Assembly (NCBI RefSeq): GCF_020165195.1
Contig: NZ_JAIUHR010000016.1
Span: 1-64,000, forward strand
Length of the DNA stretch: 64,000 bases
Direction of reading: 5' to 3'
Source: Mesorhizobium sp. CA14
Lineage (GTDB): Bacteria; Pseudomonadota; Alphaproteobacteria; Rhizobiales; Rhizobiaceae
Part shown: positions 54,726 to 63,845 of the stretch, piece by piece
Position numbering within the stretch: position 1 is the first letter of the stretch
Layout: every line of letters begins with the position of its first letter
Program-made: the position numbers and the translations under genes
The notes under the pieces: generated by a model
What the model saw: only the letters and a program-made list of their open reading frames with translations
Told to the model about the DNA's origin: nothing
The model's database searches: none

Positions 54726-56233
54726 GGGACCCATTCCTCGAGCAGGCCGTGGGCCATGTAGAATTCCTTCAGGCTGGCCAGCGCCGGATGCGCCAGCGCC
54801 CGCCTCAGATAGTCGCGGATGCGCGGCAGGTGTTTCAGATAGTAAGGCTTGCCGTCGCGCTTTTCGAGCCGCACGAAGATGCCGAGAATCTTCGAATTGC
54901 GCTGCGCCGCCATGATCGCATAGGCCTCGGCGAAGCCGGCCTCGTCGAAAGTGCCCGCGGCGCGCCTGGCCGCGACATAGGCGGCAACCGTCCGCCGCTC
55001 GATCTCGGGCGGGACGGTGACCCGCGCATCCATGGCCAAAGAGGCGACGTCATAGGCGGCAGGGCCGATCAGCGCGTCCTGCACGTCGACGATGCCGAGC
55101 CGGTCGAGGCCGGATCGTTCCGCCCGCCAGATGATGTTGGGCGAGTGGAAATCGCGCAGCATCAGCGTGTATTCATTGCCGGCGAGGCGGTCGAGCACCG
55201 CATTCCATACCTGGTGATAGCCGTCTCGCAATTCGTCGCTAGCCGGTCCGCCGGTGATCCATGGCACATACCAGTCGACCAGAAGGTCGGCCTCAATCAG
55301 CATGGCTTCCCGGTCGAAAGGCGGCACGTCGTGAAATACGCCTGGCGCCGCTTCCATGCGCGTGGGCCAGGCCTTGCCATGCATCATGGCCAGCAGCTCG
55401 GCCGCCGCCTCGTAGCGTTCCGCGATCGGCTGGCCGCCCTGGCCTAGAAAACCTTCCGAGCCGAGATGTTCGATGAGCAGAAAACCCTGATCGAGGTCCT
55501 GGGCATGGATCGCCGACACGCTGACGCCGGCGGCATAGAGCGCCCGGTCGATGGCGGCGAAGGCGGCGACGGATTGCGCCGTGTGGGCGATCACCGCATA
55601 GGGCTTGCCGCCGCGCACCGGCGGCCCGAGCACCAGGCGCGGCGAATTCATCAGCACGCGCAGCGCCTGGCCGGGCAGTGAGACGATCTCGTAGGAGCGG
55701 GCGGAGGCGTCGCCGACGAAATGACGGCGGCTGGCGTCGCCCCAGCCGGCTGTGGCCAGGAAATCGCGCATCGCCAATGATCGCGCCACGCGCTCGAAAA
55801 CCGGTCCCTGCCCGGAAAGCCGCGCCATGCGGCCTTCGCCCTGCTCGGCAAGATCGAGCCACAGCGCCGTTTCCGGCAAGCGGTCTGCGGCCCGTTCCGG
55901 CCATTCGATGAGCGCAGCGCCTTGGCTGAGCGCGTCGTCGAGGCCGAGCTCGTCGAGCTCGTCCGGCGCGGCCAGCCGATAGAGGTCGAAATGATGCACC
56001 GGAACGCGCGTCTCGTAGCTCTGCACCAGCGTGAAGGTCGGGCTCGGCACCTCGAGGCCGCTATCGTCGGCAAGCGCCCGGATCAGCGCGCGCGCCAGCG
56101 TCGACTTGCCGGCGCCGAGATCGCCTTTCAGCGCGATCGCGTCGCCCGCGCGCAACGCCATGGCGAGGTCCTCGCCAAGCCTTGCCGTTGCCGCCTCGTC
56201 GGCGAGAAAACGCTCCAACACCGTTCCTGCCAT
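54722..56233 (-). CDS. tsaE: TsaE (tRNA t6A synthesis ATPase) fused to an AmgK-like sugar kinase
   Basis: A 503-residue two-domain protein. Residues 1-150 are TsaE: P-loop GDLGAGKST (37-45), PSPTFTLVQSYE and VHHFDLYRLAAPDELDELGLDD. Residues about 165-500 are an aminoglycoside-phosphotransferase-fold kinase starting FVGDASARSYEIV, with catalytic YTLMLRDFHSPNIIW (the LRDxH..N form seen in AmgK) and IVDVQDALIGPAAYDVASL for metal binding. TsaE helps make the t6A base of tRNAs; AmgK kinases phosphorylate MurNAc/GlcNAc at C1. The overlapping MurU-like gene supports the second role. The domains have unrelated jobs, so fusion is probably for co-expression. Confidence 0.92.
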   Translation of the reverse strand: MAGTVLERFLADEAATARLGEDLAMALRAGDAIALKGDLGAGKSTLARALIRALADDSGLEVPSPTFTLVQSYETRVPVHHFDLYRLAAPDELDELGLDDALSQGAALIEWPERAADRLPETALWLDLAEQGEGRMARLSGQGPVFERVARSLAMRDFLATAGWGDASRRHFVGDASARSYEIVSLPGQALRVLMNSPRLVLGPPVRGGKPYAVIAHTAQSVAAFAAIDRALYAAGVSVSAIHAQDLDQGFLLIEHLGSEGFLGQGGQPIAERYEAAAELLAMMHGKAWPTRMEAAPGVFHDVPPFDREAMLIEADLLVDWYVPWITGGPASDELRDGYHQVWNAVLDRLAGNEYTLMLRDFHSPNIIWRAERSGLDRLGIVDVQDALIGPAAYDVASLAMDARVTVPPEIERRTVAAYVAARRAAGTFDEAGFAEAYAIMAAQRNSKILGIFVRLEKRDGKPYYLKHLPRIRDYLRRALAHPALASLKEFYMAHGLLEEWVP

Positions 56234-56243
56234 ATAGTGCGCG

Positions 56244-58823
56244 CTACTCGGCCGCGTCGCGGATGCCCGCCGGCGTATCGGGGATTCCGGAAGGCTTGTC
56301 CGGGAAGGTGCAGATCACCGTGGTGCCCTTGTCCTTGCCGGTCTCGATGCGCACGGTTCCACCATGCAGTTCGACGAAGCTCTTGACAATCGAGAGCCCG
56401 AGCCCCGCGCCGCGCCGCCGCCCGCCATTGGTGCGCGGCTCAAAGCGGCGGAAGACCGATTCCAGCACATCGGGCGGCATGCCGGGGCCGTCGTCATGCA
56501 CCGAGAACTCGACACCGTCGGCCAGCCGGCGGCAGGTGAGCCGGATCGTGCTTGCCTCCGGCGCGTAATTCGCCGCGTTGCTGAGCAGGTTGTAGAGGAT
56601 CTGGCGGATACGGGTCTCATCGCCATGGAAGCTCGCCGGCGCCCCCGCTGCATCGATCTCGAGCTTGATTTGATGCTCGTCCAGCCGGTCGGCTACCAGC
56701 TCGGCGGCCGCGGCGATCGTCCGGTCGACGTTCATTTCGGAGATGTCGAGCTGCATGATGCCGGCATCGACGGTCGCCAGGTCGAGTATATCGTTGACGA
56801 TGGTGAGCAGCACCGATGACGACGAGCCGACATGCTCGACATATTCGCGCTGCTTCGGCGTCAGCGGCCCGGTCGCGGGCAGCGACAGAAGCTCGGTGAA
56901 GCCGATGATGTTGGTCAGCGGCGAGCGCAGCTCATAGGACACGTGCTGCACGAATTCATTCTTCAGCTGGTCGGATTTCTCCAACGCCTCGTTCCTGTCC
57001 TTCAGTGCCCGTTCGACATTGACGGTGTCGGTGACGTCGACGAAGGTTATCATCACCTGGCCGTTGGGCAGGTGGATCACCGCGTAGCTCAGCACGTCGC
57101 CGTTCATCAACTCGATCTGGCCGCGGCGGTCGCGGCGCTCGTCGTCGAAGCCGGTGACCGCGGCGACGAAGCCGCCCCACGGGCTGTTCGCCGCACGCTG
57201 ATCGCACAGGTCGCGGATCGCCGATACATGGACGTTCGGCTTGACCGCTTCCGCCGTCAACCCCCACAGCGCGACGAAGGCCGGATTGGACAGCCGCAGC
57301 CGCCCGTCCGGACCGAACACGACCACGCCCTCGGCGAGATTGTCCAGCGTCTCGCCCTGCACGCGCACGGCGGTCTGGTACCGGCTTTCGAGGTCCATCT
57401 TCTCGGTCAGGTTCTCGAACACCCAGGTGACGCCGCCCTTCGGCTGCGGGTTCGCCACGACGCGGATCGTCTTGCGGTCCGGCAGGTGCCACCAATGCTC
57501 CTGCGGTTCGACGGCACGATAGGCGCTGAGCAGGTTCTCCTTCCAGCGCCGCCATTCCGGCTGCTCGGCGATCCTGCCTTCGCTGCGCAACCGGTCGAGC
57601 AGCAGCGTGTTGGAAGGAGCGCTGAGCAGGAAGCCCGAGTCGAGGCCCCAAAGCTTCTGGAAAGCCTGGTTGAAGAAGCGCAGCTTTTCCTCGGTGTCGA
57701 AGATCGCCACAGCGGTGTTCAACTGGTCGAGCGTGTCGGCATGGCTGCGCACGGTCCGCTCATGTTCGGCGCGGATCGTCTCGGCCGCACTTGTGTCGCA
57801 GGCAAGCCCCGCCGAGCCGTCGGCGCCGGCGAAGTCGGTGACCGCGAACATGCGGCGGTCGCCTTCGATCACGGTGGAAAGCGTCTGTTCGAAGACTGGT
57901 CGCGTCTTGTGCTGCTCGGCGATCTGCTCGCGCGCCTGGCCGCCAAGGAATTCCTTGGCGTCGCGCACGGCCGCCGCCGGGCTTTCGGCCTCCACCGCCT
58001 CGGCATAGGCGCGGTTGACCCACTGCAATCGCCCATCCGCGGCGCGCAGCCATGTCGGCATCTTCAACGCGTCGAGCAGGCCGACCAGGGTGTCGTATTC
58101 TGCGCTGAGCCGCTGGTTCTCGATCTTCAGCCTGGCCTGGTTGCGCAGCGTCTCCGAAAGCGACACGAAGCGCACCAGCACATGCGCCGCGCTCTTGCGG
58201 CCATGCACCTCCAGCGGCACGCCGGCCTGTGTTTCGATGACCAGGTCGAAGGCCTTCGCCTGTTCGCGCAGCGCGGCGACCGCGTGCTCCAGCGCCGCCG
58301 CCGAGCGCGGCATGAGCCAACGGCCGAAGGCGAGGAAGGCGGACCTGTCGTCGGGCGCGCCGCTTTCCAGCGGCAGGCTGCCGATGAGCTCGGGCTTCTT
58401 GTTGTCCGTTGTCCAGACGATCAGCCGCTGGTCGCGCAGGTTGAGCAGCGCTTCGGAACGCTGCAGAGCCGCGTTGACGTCCGCGATGCGGGCCCTGAGC
58501 TGGACGTTCTGCGAGGCGGTGCGGGCACGCTCGCGGATCAGAAAGATCGCCGAGACCATGGCGGCACCCATGACGCCGACGAACATCGCGAGCTGCATGA
58601 CCTCGACGGTATCGACCGGTGCCGCGACCTTTCCCGGAATGCCTGTCTCGGCTTGGGCGGCAAAGGCAAGCAGCGGGCCGGCAAGCGCCGAGGTGGCAAG
58701 AAGCGAGGCCAGCCGCAAGCCGGCGCGAAAACCGCCGCCGCTCACGGCGGGGCCGGCCTCGTTCGAATCCCTATGGCCGCCGGAAACGGCCTTTCCCGCG
58801 CGTGGCGGGTAATCCCCCGGCAT
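56244..58823 (-). CDS. divL: DivL-type PAS kinase with Tyr in place of the phospho-His
   Basis: An 859-residue membrane-bound protein. Hydrophobic segments at about 36-57 and 76-96 are followed by PAS-like domains (about 240-600). The dimerisation region reads FVQHVSYELRSPLTNIIGF: Tyr630 (56934-56936, TAT) stands where histidine kinases have His. The ATPase part is complete (NLLSNAANYAP, DDGPGMP, GAGLGLSIVKSF). This tyrosine is the hallmark of Caulobacter DivL, which controls CckA and so CtrA in the cell cycle. It is upstream of the tsaE fusion and downstream of ahcY, the conserved alphaproteobacterial setting. GAGGA precedes ATG 58823; a GTG at 58904 is an alternative start. Confidence 0.92.
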   Translation of the reverse strand: MPGDYPPRAGKAVSGGHRDSNEAGPAVSGGGFRAGLRLASLLATSALAGPLLAFAAQAETGIPGKVAAPVDTVEVMQLAMFVGVMGAAMVSAIFLIRERARTASQNVQLRARIADVNAALQRSEALLNLRDQRLIVWTTDNKKPELIGSLPLESGAPDDRSAFLAFGRWLMPRSAAALEHAVAALREQAKAFDLVIETQAGVPLEVHGRKSAAHVLVRFVSLSETLRNQARLKIENQRLSAEYDTLVGLLDALKMPTWLRAADGRLQWVNRAYAEAVEAESPAAAVRDAKEFLGGQAREQIAEQHKTRPVFEQTLSTVIEGDRRMFAVTDFAGADGSAGLACDTSAAETIRAEHERTVRSHADTLDQLNTAVAIFDTEEKLRFFNQAFQKLWGLDSGFLLSAPSNTLLLDRLRSEGRIAEQPEWRRWKENLLSAYRAVEPQEHWWHLPDRKTIRVVANPQPKGGVTWVFENLTEKMDLESRYQTAVRVQGETLDNLAEGVVVFGPDGRLRLSNPAFVALWGLTAEAVKPNVHVSAIRDLCDQRAANSPWGGFVAAVTGFDDERRDRRGQIELMNGDVLSYAVIHLPNGQVMITFVDVTDTVNVERALKDRNEALEKSDQLKNEFVQHVSYELRSPLTNIIGFTELLSLPATGPLTPKQREYVEHVGSSSSVLLTIVNDILDLATVDAGIMQLDISEMNVDRTIAAAAELVADRLDEHQIKLEIDAAGAPASFHGDETRIRQILYNLLSNAANYAPEASTIRLTCRRLADGVEFSVHDDGPGMPPDVLESVFRRFEPRTNGGRRRGAGLGLSIVKSFVELHGGTVRIETGKDKGTTVICTFPDKPSGIPDTPAGIRDAAE

Positions 58824-58947
58824 GTCTTGGTCCTCTTCGCCGCTTGAATGCAAGACCGCCCTGAATGCGTCCCCGGCCCAATATGTCCCCGGACCGCGAA
58901 TCACAACAATAACGCCTGCCGAAATCGGCGTGAAGAATCATTGGCGC

Positions 58948-58985
58948 AAAAAATAAAGCCGGACGGAAAGTCAACCACCCGGCTT
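58948..58985 (-). terminator. Rho-independent terminator of ahcY
   Basis: On the minus strand AAGCCGG pairs with CCGGCTT (16-base loop) and is followed by TATTTTTT. It lies 28 bases after the ahcY stop and separates ahcY from divL. Confidence 0.8.
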
Positions 58986-59013
58986 CAATATCTGGTAGAT
59001 AATTTCGCTTTGG

Positions 59014-60414
59014 TTAATAGCGGTAGTGTTCCGGCTTGTACGGGCCCTGCGGCGTCACGCCGATATAGGCGGCCTGTTCGCCGGAAAGCTCCGTCAGCTT
59101 GGCGCCGAGCTTGTCGAGATGCAGCCGCGCCACCTTCTCGTCGAGGTGCTTGGGCAGTACATAGACCTGGTTCTGATACTGGCCATGCTTGGTGAAAAGC
59201 TCGATCTGCGCCAGCACCTGGTTGGTGAACGAAGCCGACATGACGAAGCTCGGATGTCCAGTGGCGTTGCCGAGGTTGAGCAGGCGCCCTTCAGACAGAA
59301 GGATCATCCGCTTGCCGTCCGGGAAAGTGATCAGGTCGACCTGCGGCTTCACGTTGGTCCATTTCAAATTGCGCAGCGACGCGACCTGGATCTCATTGTC
59401 GAAGTGGCCGATATTGCCGACGATCACCATGTCCTTCATCGCCCGCATATGGTCGAGCGTGACGACGTCCTTGTTGCCGGTGGTGGTGATGACGATGTCG
59501 GCCGTGGGGGCGGCGTCTTCCAGCGTCACCACCTCATAGCCGTCCATGGCCGCCTGCAGCGCGCAGATCGGGTCGACCTCGGTGACCTTGACGCGGGCGC
59601 CGGCGCCGCGCAGCGAGGCCGACGAGCCCTTGCCGACGTCGCCGTAACCGCAGACCACCGCGACCTTGCCGGCCATCATCGTGTCGGTGCCGCGGCGGAT
59701 GCCGTCGACCAGCGATTCCTTGCAGCCATATTTGTTGTCGAATTTCGACTTGGTGACGGAATCGTTGACGTTGATTGCCGGGAAGGGCAGCAGGCCCTTC
59801 TTCTGCAGCTGGTAGAGGCGGTTGACGCCGGTGGTGGTCTCCTCGGTGACGCCGCGGATTGCTTCGCGCTGCTTGGTAAAGAAGCCGGGCGAGGCCTTCA
59901 GGCGCTTCTTGATCTGGGCGAACAGGATCTCTTCCTCCTCGCTGCCGGGATTGGACAGCACGTCCTCGCCGGCCTCGGCGCGCGCGCCGAGCAGGATGTA
60001 CATGGTGGCGTCGCCGCCATCGTCCAGGATCATGTTGGAGGTGCCGCCATCGGTCCACTGGAAGATGCGGTCGGTGTAGTCCCAGTAATCCTCGAGTGAC
60101 TCGCCCTTGATGGCGAAGACCGGGACGCCGGCCTCGGCGATGGCCGCCGCGGCATGATCCTGCGTCGAGAAGATGTTGCAGGAGGCCCAGCGGATGTCGG
60201 CGCCCAGCGCCTTCAGCGTCTCGATCAGAACCGCCGTCTGGATGGTCATATGCAGCGAGCCGGTGATGCGCGCGCCTTTCAGCGGCTGCTTGGCGCCGAA
60301 CTCCTCGCGGCAGGCCATCAGACCCGGCATTTCGGTTTCGGCGATCTCGATCTCCTTGCGGCCCCAGCCGGCAAGCGAGATGTCGGCGATCACATAGTCC
60401 TTGCTACCCGTCAT
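59014..60414 (-). CDS. ahcY: S-adenosylhomocysteine hydrolase
   Basis: A 466-residue NAD-dependent enzyme splitting SAH into homocysteine and adenosine, which keeps methylation running. Conserved blocks include [43 protein letters not shown] (NAD site), [28 protein letters not shown] and the C-terminal KPEHYRY with the Lys/Tyr that reach into the partner subunit. Length is typical. An 18-bp palindrome about 108 bases upstream (60522-60539) looks like an operator. Confidence 0.98.
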   Translation of the reverse strand: MTGSKDYVIADISLAGWGRKEIEIAETEMPGLMACREEFGAKQPLKGARITGSLHMTIQTAVLIETLKALGADIRWASCNIFSTQDHAAAAIAEAGVPVFAIKGESLEDYWDYTDRIFQWTDGGTSNMILDDGGDATMYILLGARAEAGEDVLSNPGSEEEEILFAQIKKRLKASPGFFTKQREAIRGVTEETTTGVNRLYQLQKKGLLPFPAINVNDSVTKSKFDNKYGCKESLVDGIRRGTDTMMAGKVAVVCGYGDVGKGSSASLRGAGARVKVTEVDPICALQAAMDGYEVVTLEDAAPTADIVITTTGNKDVVTLDHMRAMKDMVIVGNIGHFDNEIQVASLRNLKWTNVKPQVDLITFPDGKRMILLSEGRLLNLGNATGHPSFVMSASFTNQVLAQIELFTKHGQYQNQVYVLPKHLDEKVARLHLDKLGAKLTELSGEQAAYIGVTPQGPYKPEHYRY

Positions 60415-60521
60415 GGCAGTGCTCCGGTGTGATTTTTCTCAGGCGCGCCGGCGCCGGGAGGCGCGTGGGAGAGCGCGGTTGCCGGCCTGACTAGCAGATC
60501 GGTCGCCATACGACAATGGGA

Positions 60522-60539
60522 CATAAAGAAATCTTTATG
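60522..60539. promoter_or_regulatory. SahR-like operator upstream of ahcY
   Basis: CATAAAGA-AA-TCTTTATG is a perfect 8-bp-arm palindrome in an otherwise GC-rich region. It resembles the CATAAAGAT-centred operators of SahR, the ArsR-type regulator that senses S-adenosylhomocysteine and controls ahcY in Proteobacteria. No sahR gene is in the window. Confidence 0.6.
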
Positions 60540-60579
60540 CGCGCATGTCTTGAGAGCGTAAGATACGAGCGTTGCGCGA

Positions 60580-60876
60580 TCAGATTTCCTCGCCGAAACG
60601 CGAGGCGACCAGCTGCTCCAGCGCGTCCATGGCCGGCACGGCCTCAGGGCCGCTGGCGATGACGCGGATCGAATAGCCCGGGCTCGCCGCCAGCATCATC
60701 AGGCCCATGATCGATGTGCCGCCGACCTTCACGCCGTCCTTCTCGACATGGATGGTGGCGTCGAAGCCGCTGGCGACCTGGACGAACTTGGCCGAAGCGC
60801 GCGCATGCAGGCCGCGCTGATTGATGATCGGGAACTCCCGCACAACCTCGTCCGTCCGCGGCGCCGATGCGTTCAT
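60580..60876 (-). CDS. ptsH: HPr phosphocarrier protein
   Basis: A 98-residue phosphocarrier. The active site NQRGLHARAS puts the phosphorylated His at residue 24. VGGTSIMGLMML contains Ser55, the counterpart of the HprK-phosphorylated Ser46. The start overlaps the EIIA stop by four bases. There are no sugar-specific EII permeases nearby, so this belongs to a regulatory PTS. Confidence 0.96.
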   Translation of the reverse strand: MNASAPRTDEVVREFPIINQRGLHARASAKFVQVASGFDATIHVEKDGVKVGGTSIMGLMMLAASPGYSIRVIASGPEAVPAMDALEQLVASRFGEEI

Positions 60877-61274
60877 TTGCTGCTCAGGAGCTGGCTGGCG
60901 ACGTTGATGTATTTGCGGCCCGCCGCCTGCGCTTCGTCGAGCGCGGCGGCCATGTTGTCGCCCTTGCGGATCGAGGAGAGCTTGATCAGCATCGGCAGGT
61001 TCATGCCGGCGATGACCTCGGTGCGGCCGGATTCCATCACCGAGATAGCGAGGTTGGAGGGTGTGCCGCCGAACATGTCGGTGAGCACGATGACGCCGGC
61101 GCCGGTGTCGACGCGCGCCACCGCGTCGACGATGTCGGCCCGGCGCTGCTCCATGTCGTCGTCGGCGCCGATCGCCACGGTTTCGAAATTGTCTTGCGGC
61201 CCGACGACATGCTCTACGGCATGCCGGAACTCGGTGGCGAGTTGACCGTGCGTCACGAGCACGAGTCCGATCAT
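60873..61274 (-). CDS. PTS EIIA-Man-family protein
   Basis: A 133-residue protein of the mannose-type EIIA fold, MIGLVLVTHGQLATEF with phosphorylatable His9, followed by GVIVLTDMFGGTPSNLA and VIAGMNLPML. It has no EIIB, EIIC or EIID partner nearby, so it should be regulatory. It is coupled to HPr by an ATGA overlap and lies downstream of hprK. In alphaproteobacteria this PTS branch influences envelope signalling and carbon or nitrogen control. Confidence 0.95.
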   Translation of the reverse strand: MIGLVLVTHGQLATEFRHAVEHVVGPQDNFETVAIGADDDMEQRRADIVDAVARVDTGAGVIVLTDMFGGTPSNLAISVMESGRTEVIAGMNLPMLIKLSSIRKGDNMAAALDEAQAAGRKYINVASQLLSSK

Positions 61275-61438
61275 TCTCTGGTGGCTCCCGTCATCGCCGC
61301 TTCACAGGCGTATCTTATGTTCGCCAGCCATTCCAGGCGGCGGGAGCGCTATCTTGTCGACGCACGGCCGGTTGACAAGCCCAAAATTGCGGCGGTCCGG
61401 GCCATTTTGACGCATCGCAACAAAAAACCCCGGGCGGA

Positions 61439-61900
61439 TCACGAAAAAGGCTGGATCGACAGCCGCGCCATCAGCATGGGCAGCGCGGCGGCGACATTTT
61501 GCCGAACGACGTCGATGCGGGGCAGCCGGCATCCGGCAGTCGTCTCTGCGGCTTCGTCCTGCAGACGCGCCATGTCGGCCGGTTCGACAAGCCGAACCAC
61601 CAGATCGACCACGGCGGCCGGCTCGAAGGCCAGCGGCCGCGGCCCGATGCCGTGCACCTCGCAGAGTCCGGCGATGGTGGGCGGCGCGCGGCACACCAGC
61701 CGGCCGCCATGCGCGGTCGCAAACAACTGGTCGTCGCCGACCAGCCGGGAAAACATGCCGCGGGTGCGGCAATGATCGATAAGCGCCAGCGCCAGCGTCG
61801 TCTTGCCGGAGCCGGACGGGCCGGTGATCAGCACGCCATGCTCGCCGATCAGGAGGGCCGTTCCATGGATGTTGCGAGGTTTCGTGGCGGTGTCCGGCAT
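61439..61900 (-). CDS. hprK: HPr kinase/phosphorylase, short alphaproteobacterial form
   Basis: A 153-residue protein holding only the C-terminal catalytic half of HprK. The P-loop GPSGSGKTT is at 27-35, VGDDQL carries the catalytic Asp pair, and IAGLCEVHGIGPR is the capture region. The N-terminal domain of Firmicutes enzymes is absent, which is normal for Rhizobiales. It phosphorylates the Ser of HPr and sits between chvG and the PTS genes. Confidence 0.95.
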   Translation of the reverse strand: MPDTATKPRNIHGTALLIGEHGVLITGPSGSGKTTLALALIDHCRTRGMFSRLVGDDQLFATAHGGRLVCRAPPTIAGLCEVHGIGPRPLAFEPAAVVDLVVRLVEPADMARLQDEAAETTAGCRLPRIDVVRQNVAAALPMLMARLSIQPFS

Positions 61901-61914
61901 GTTCGGCTCGGCGA

Positions 61915-63699
61915 TCAGCCTTCCGCGGGCAGCGTCACCACGAAACGCGCGCCCTTGATCTCGCCGGGCTTGGTGCCGGGGATGTTCTCGGCCGTCAGCG
62001 TGCCGCCATGCGCCTCGACGATCTGCCGGCTGATCGACAGCCCGAGGCCGGAGTTCTGGCCGAATGCCTCGCCGGCCGGCCGGTCGGTGTAGAAGCGCTC
62101 GAAGATGCGGTCGATCGTTTCGGCCCGGATCCCCGGACCGTTGTCGTCGACGGTGATGATGTTGAACTTGCCCGCGCGAGCCAATGAGATCGCGATATGC
62201 CCGTGCTCGTCGGGCACGAAGGAGCGCGCGTTCTCGATCAGATTGGTGATGACCTGGCCGATCCGGAGGTCGTGGCCGACAACGAAGAAGCCTTTAGCGC
62301 CGGCCGGCAGCTTTGCCGCCTTGAACTCGATCTCGACTGCCTTCTTGTTGCGCGTGGTCTCGCGCGACACGGCGACGAGGTCGGTGATGAACTTCTTCAG
62401 GTCGACCGTCGTCGCGTCGTCGCGCGCAAGCTCGGCGTCGAGCCGCGATGCGTCGGAGATGTCGGTGATCAGCCGGTCGAGCCGCTTCACGTCGTGCTGG
62501 ATGATGTCCATCAGACGCGCTCGAGACGTATCGTTTTTCGCCAAAGGCAGCGTCTCGACCGCGCTGCGCAGCGACGTCAGCGGGTTCTTCAGCTCATGCG
62601 ACACATCGGCCGCAAAGCTCTCGATCGCCTCGATTCTTGCATACAGTGCATTCGTCATGTCGCGCACGGCAATGGACAAATTGCCGATCTCGTCCTGACG
62701 ATCGGAAAAATCGGGGATTTCCTCGCGGCTCTTGACGCCGCGCCGCACTCTGACGGCGGCGGCGGAAAGCCGGCGCAGCGGATTGGCGATGGTGGATGCC
62801 AGAAGCAACGACAGGATCGCGGTGACGAGAGCCGCCACCCCGAACACGCGCAGAATCGCCTTGCGCTCGGCCGCGACGATCTTGTCGATGTCGCCGCCTT
62901 CGGTGGACAGCATCAAGACGCCGAGCACGGCGCGGAAGCGCTGGATCGGCACCGCGACGGAGACGATCTGCTCGCCCTGCTCGCTCACCCGCACGATGGT
63001 CGAGGGGCTGCCGGTCAGCGCCTTGACCACTTCCGGGAAGGCCGCGCCATTGCCGCCGGGCTGCTCGTGATAGACCGGCAGGTCCTTGTTGCGGAAGAAA
63101 TCGAAGATGAATTTCTCGACCCGTTCCAGGAGGTCCGGCTGCTCGTCCTCGACCGGCGGCAGATCGTAGCGCAGGATCTGGCCGCGCGAATAGAGGTGCC
63201 GCGAATCGAGCAGCAGATTGGCGTCGCGGTCATAGATGCGGGCGCGTGTGCGCGTCGGCGAGATCAAGCGCCTGAGCACCGGCGCGACGCGTTCCGGATT
63301 GATCGGGAAATCGAGATTGTCGAGCTGGTCGGAGCCCGGTCCAAGGCTCTCGCCGGCCTGCAGTTCCAGCAGCTTTTCCGGGTCGATGCTGATCGAGTCG
63401 GTCTCGACGGTCGCCGAAGCGGCGATCGCGCCGGCGATGATCTCGCCCTGCGTCATCAGGCTTTCGACGCGCGCGTCGATCAGCCCGTCGCGGAAGGTGT
63501 TGAGATAGAGGATGCCAGTGACCAGCACAGCGAGGCCGGCCATGTTGAGGAACAGGATGCGCCGCGTCAGGCTGGAGAAGATGTGATGGCCGAGAAAGCG
63601 GCGCATCGGCACCGTGATTTTCGACACGAAGGCGGGCACGATCCGCGGCGGTCGCCTTGCCGCGCCCGCCCGTCTGCCTCGCTCTACTTCCACTGCCAT
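61915..63699 (-). CDS. chvG: Sensor histidine kinase ChvG (ExoS)
   Basis: A 594-residue envelope-stress kinase. Membrane helices lie at about 48-67 and 283-303 around a large periplasmic sensor domain; HAMP follows, then the DHp box SFAADVSHELKNPLTSL (His368), the N-box region VITNLIENARSFVP, DDNGPGI and NSGLGLSISRQIVEAHGG. It is the partner of ChvI, whose 3' end lies just upstream on the same strand. ChvG/ChvI respond to acid and cell-envelope conditions in rhizobia and Agrobacterium. Confidence 0.95.
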   Translation of the reverse strand: MAVEVERGRRAGAARRPPRIVPAFVSKITVPMRRFLGHHIFSSLTRRILFLNMAGLAVLVTGILYLNTFRDGLIDARVESLMTQGEIIAGAIAASATVETDSISIDPEKLLELQAGESLGPGSDQLDNLDFPINPERVAPVLRRLISPTRTRARIYDRDANLLLDSRHLYSRGQILRYDLPPVEDEQPDLLERVEKFIFDFFRNKDLPVYHEQPGGNGAAFPEVVKALTGSPSTIVRVSEQGEQIVSVAVPIQRFRAVLGVLMLSTEGGDIDKIVAAERKAILRVFGVAALVTAILSLLLASTIANPLRRLSAAAVRVRRGVKSREEIPDFSDRQDEIGNLSIAVRDMTNALYARIEAIESFAADVSHELKNPLTSLRSAVETLPLAKNDTSRARLMDIIQHDVKRLDRLITDISDASRLDAELARDDATTVDLKKFITDLVAVSRETTRNKKAVEIEFKAAKLPAGAKGFFVVGHDLRIGQVITNLIENARSFVPDEHGHIAISLARAGKFNIITVDDNGPGIRAETIDRIFERFYTDRPAGEAFGQNSGLGLSISRQIVEAHGGTLTAENIPGTKPGEIKGARFVVTLPAEG

Positions 63700-63736
63700 C
63701 GAATAGCAGGCCCTGCCTAATTAGTGAGTAGTGAGC

Positions 63737-63842
63737 AGGCAGTAGGCAGTAGGAACAATGGTTGGCTGACCGCGGCTATGCACGAGTGGCCGCTCGCATC
63801 GTTCGAAACTGACTACTGACTATTCCCTACTGCCTACTGCCT
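63737..63842. repeat. 17-bp perfect inverted repeat between chvI and chvG
   Basis: AGGCAGTAGGCAGTAGG (63737-63753) and CCTACTGCCTACTGCCT (63826-63842) are perfect inverted copies; each arm itself is a direct repeat of GGCAGTA. Nearby GTGAGTAGTGAG and CTGACTACTGAC form a further pair. It lies just after the chvI stop and could attenuate read-through into chvG. Confidence 0.75.
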
Positions 63843-63845
63843 ATC

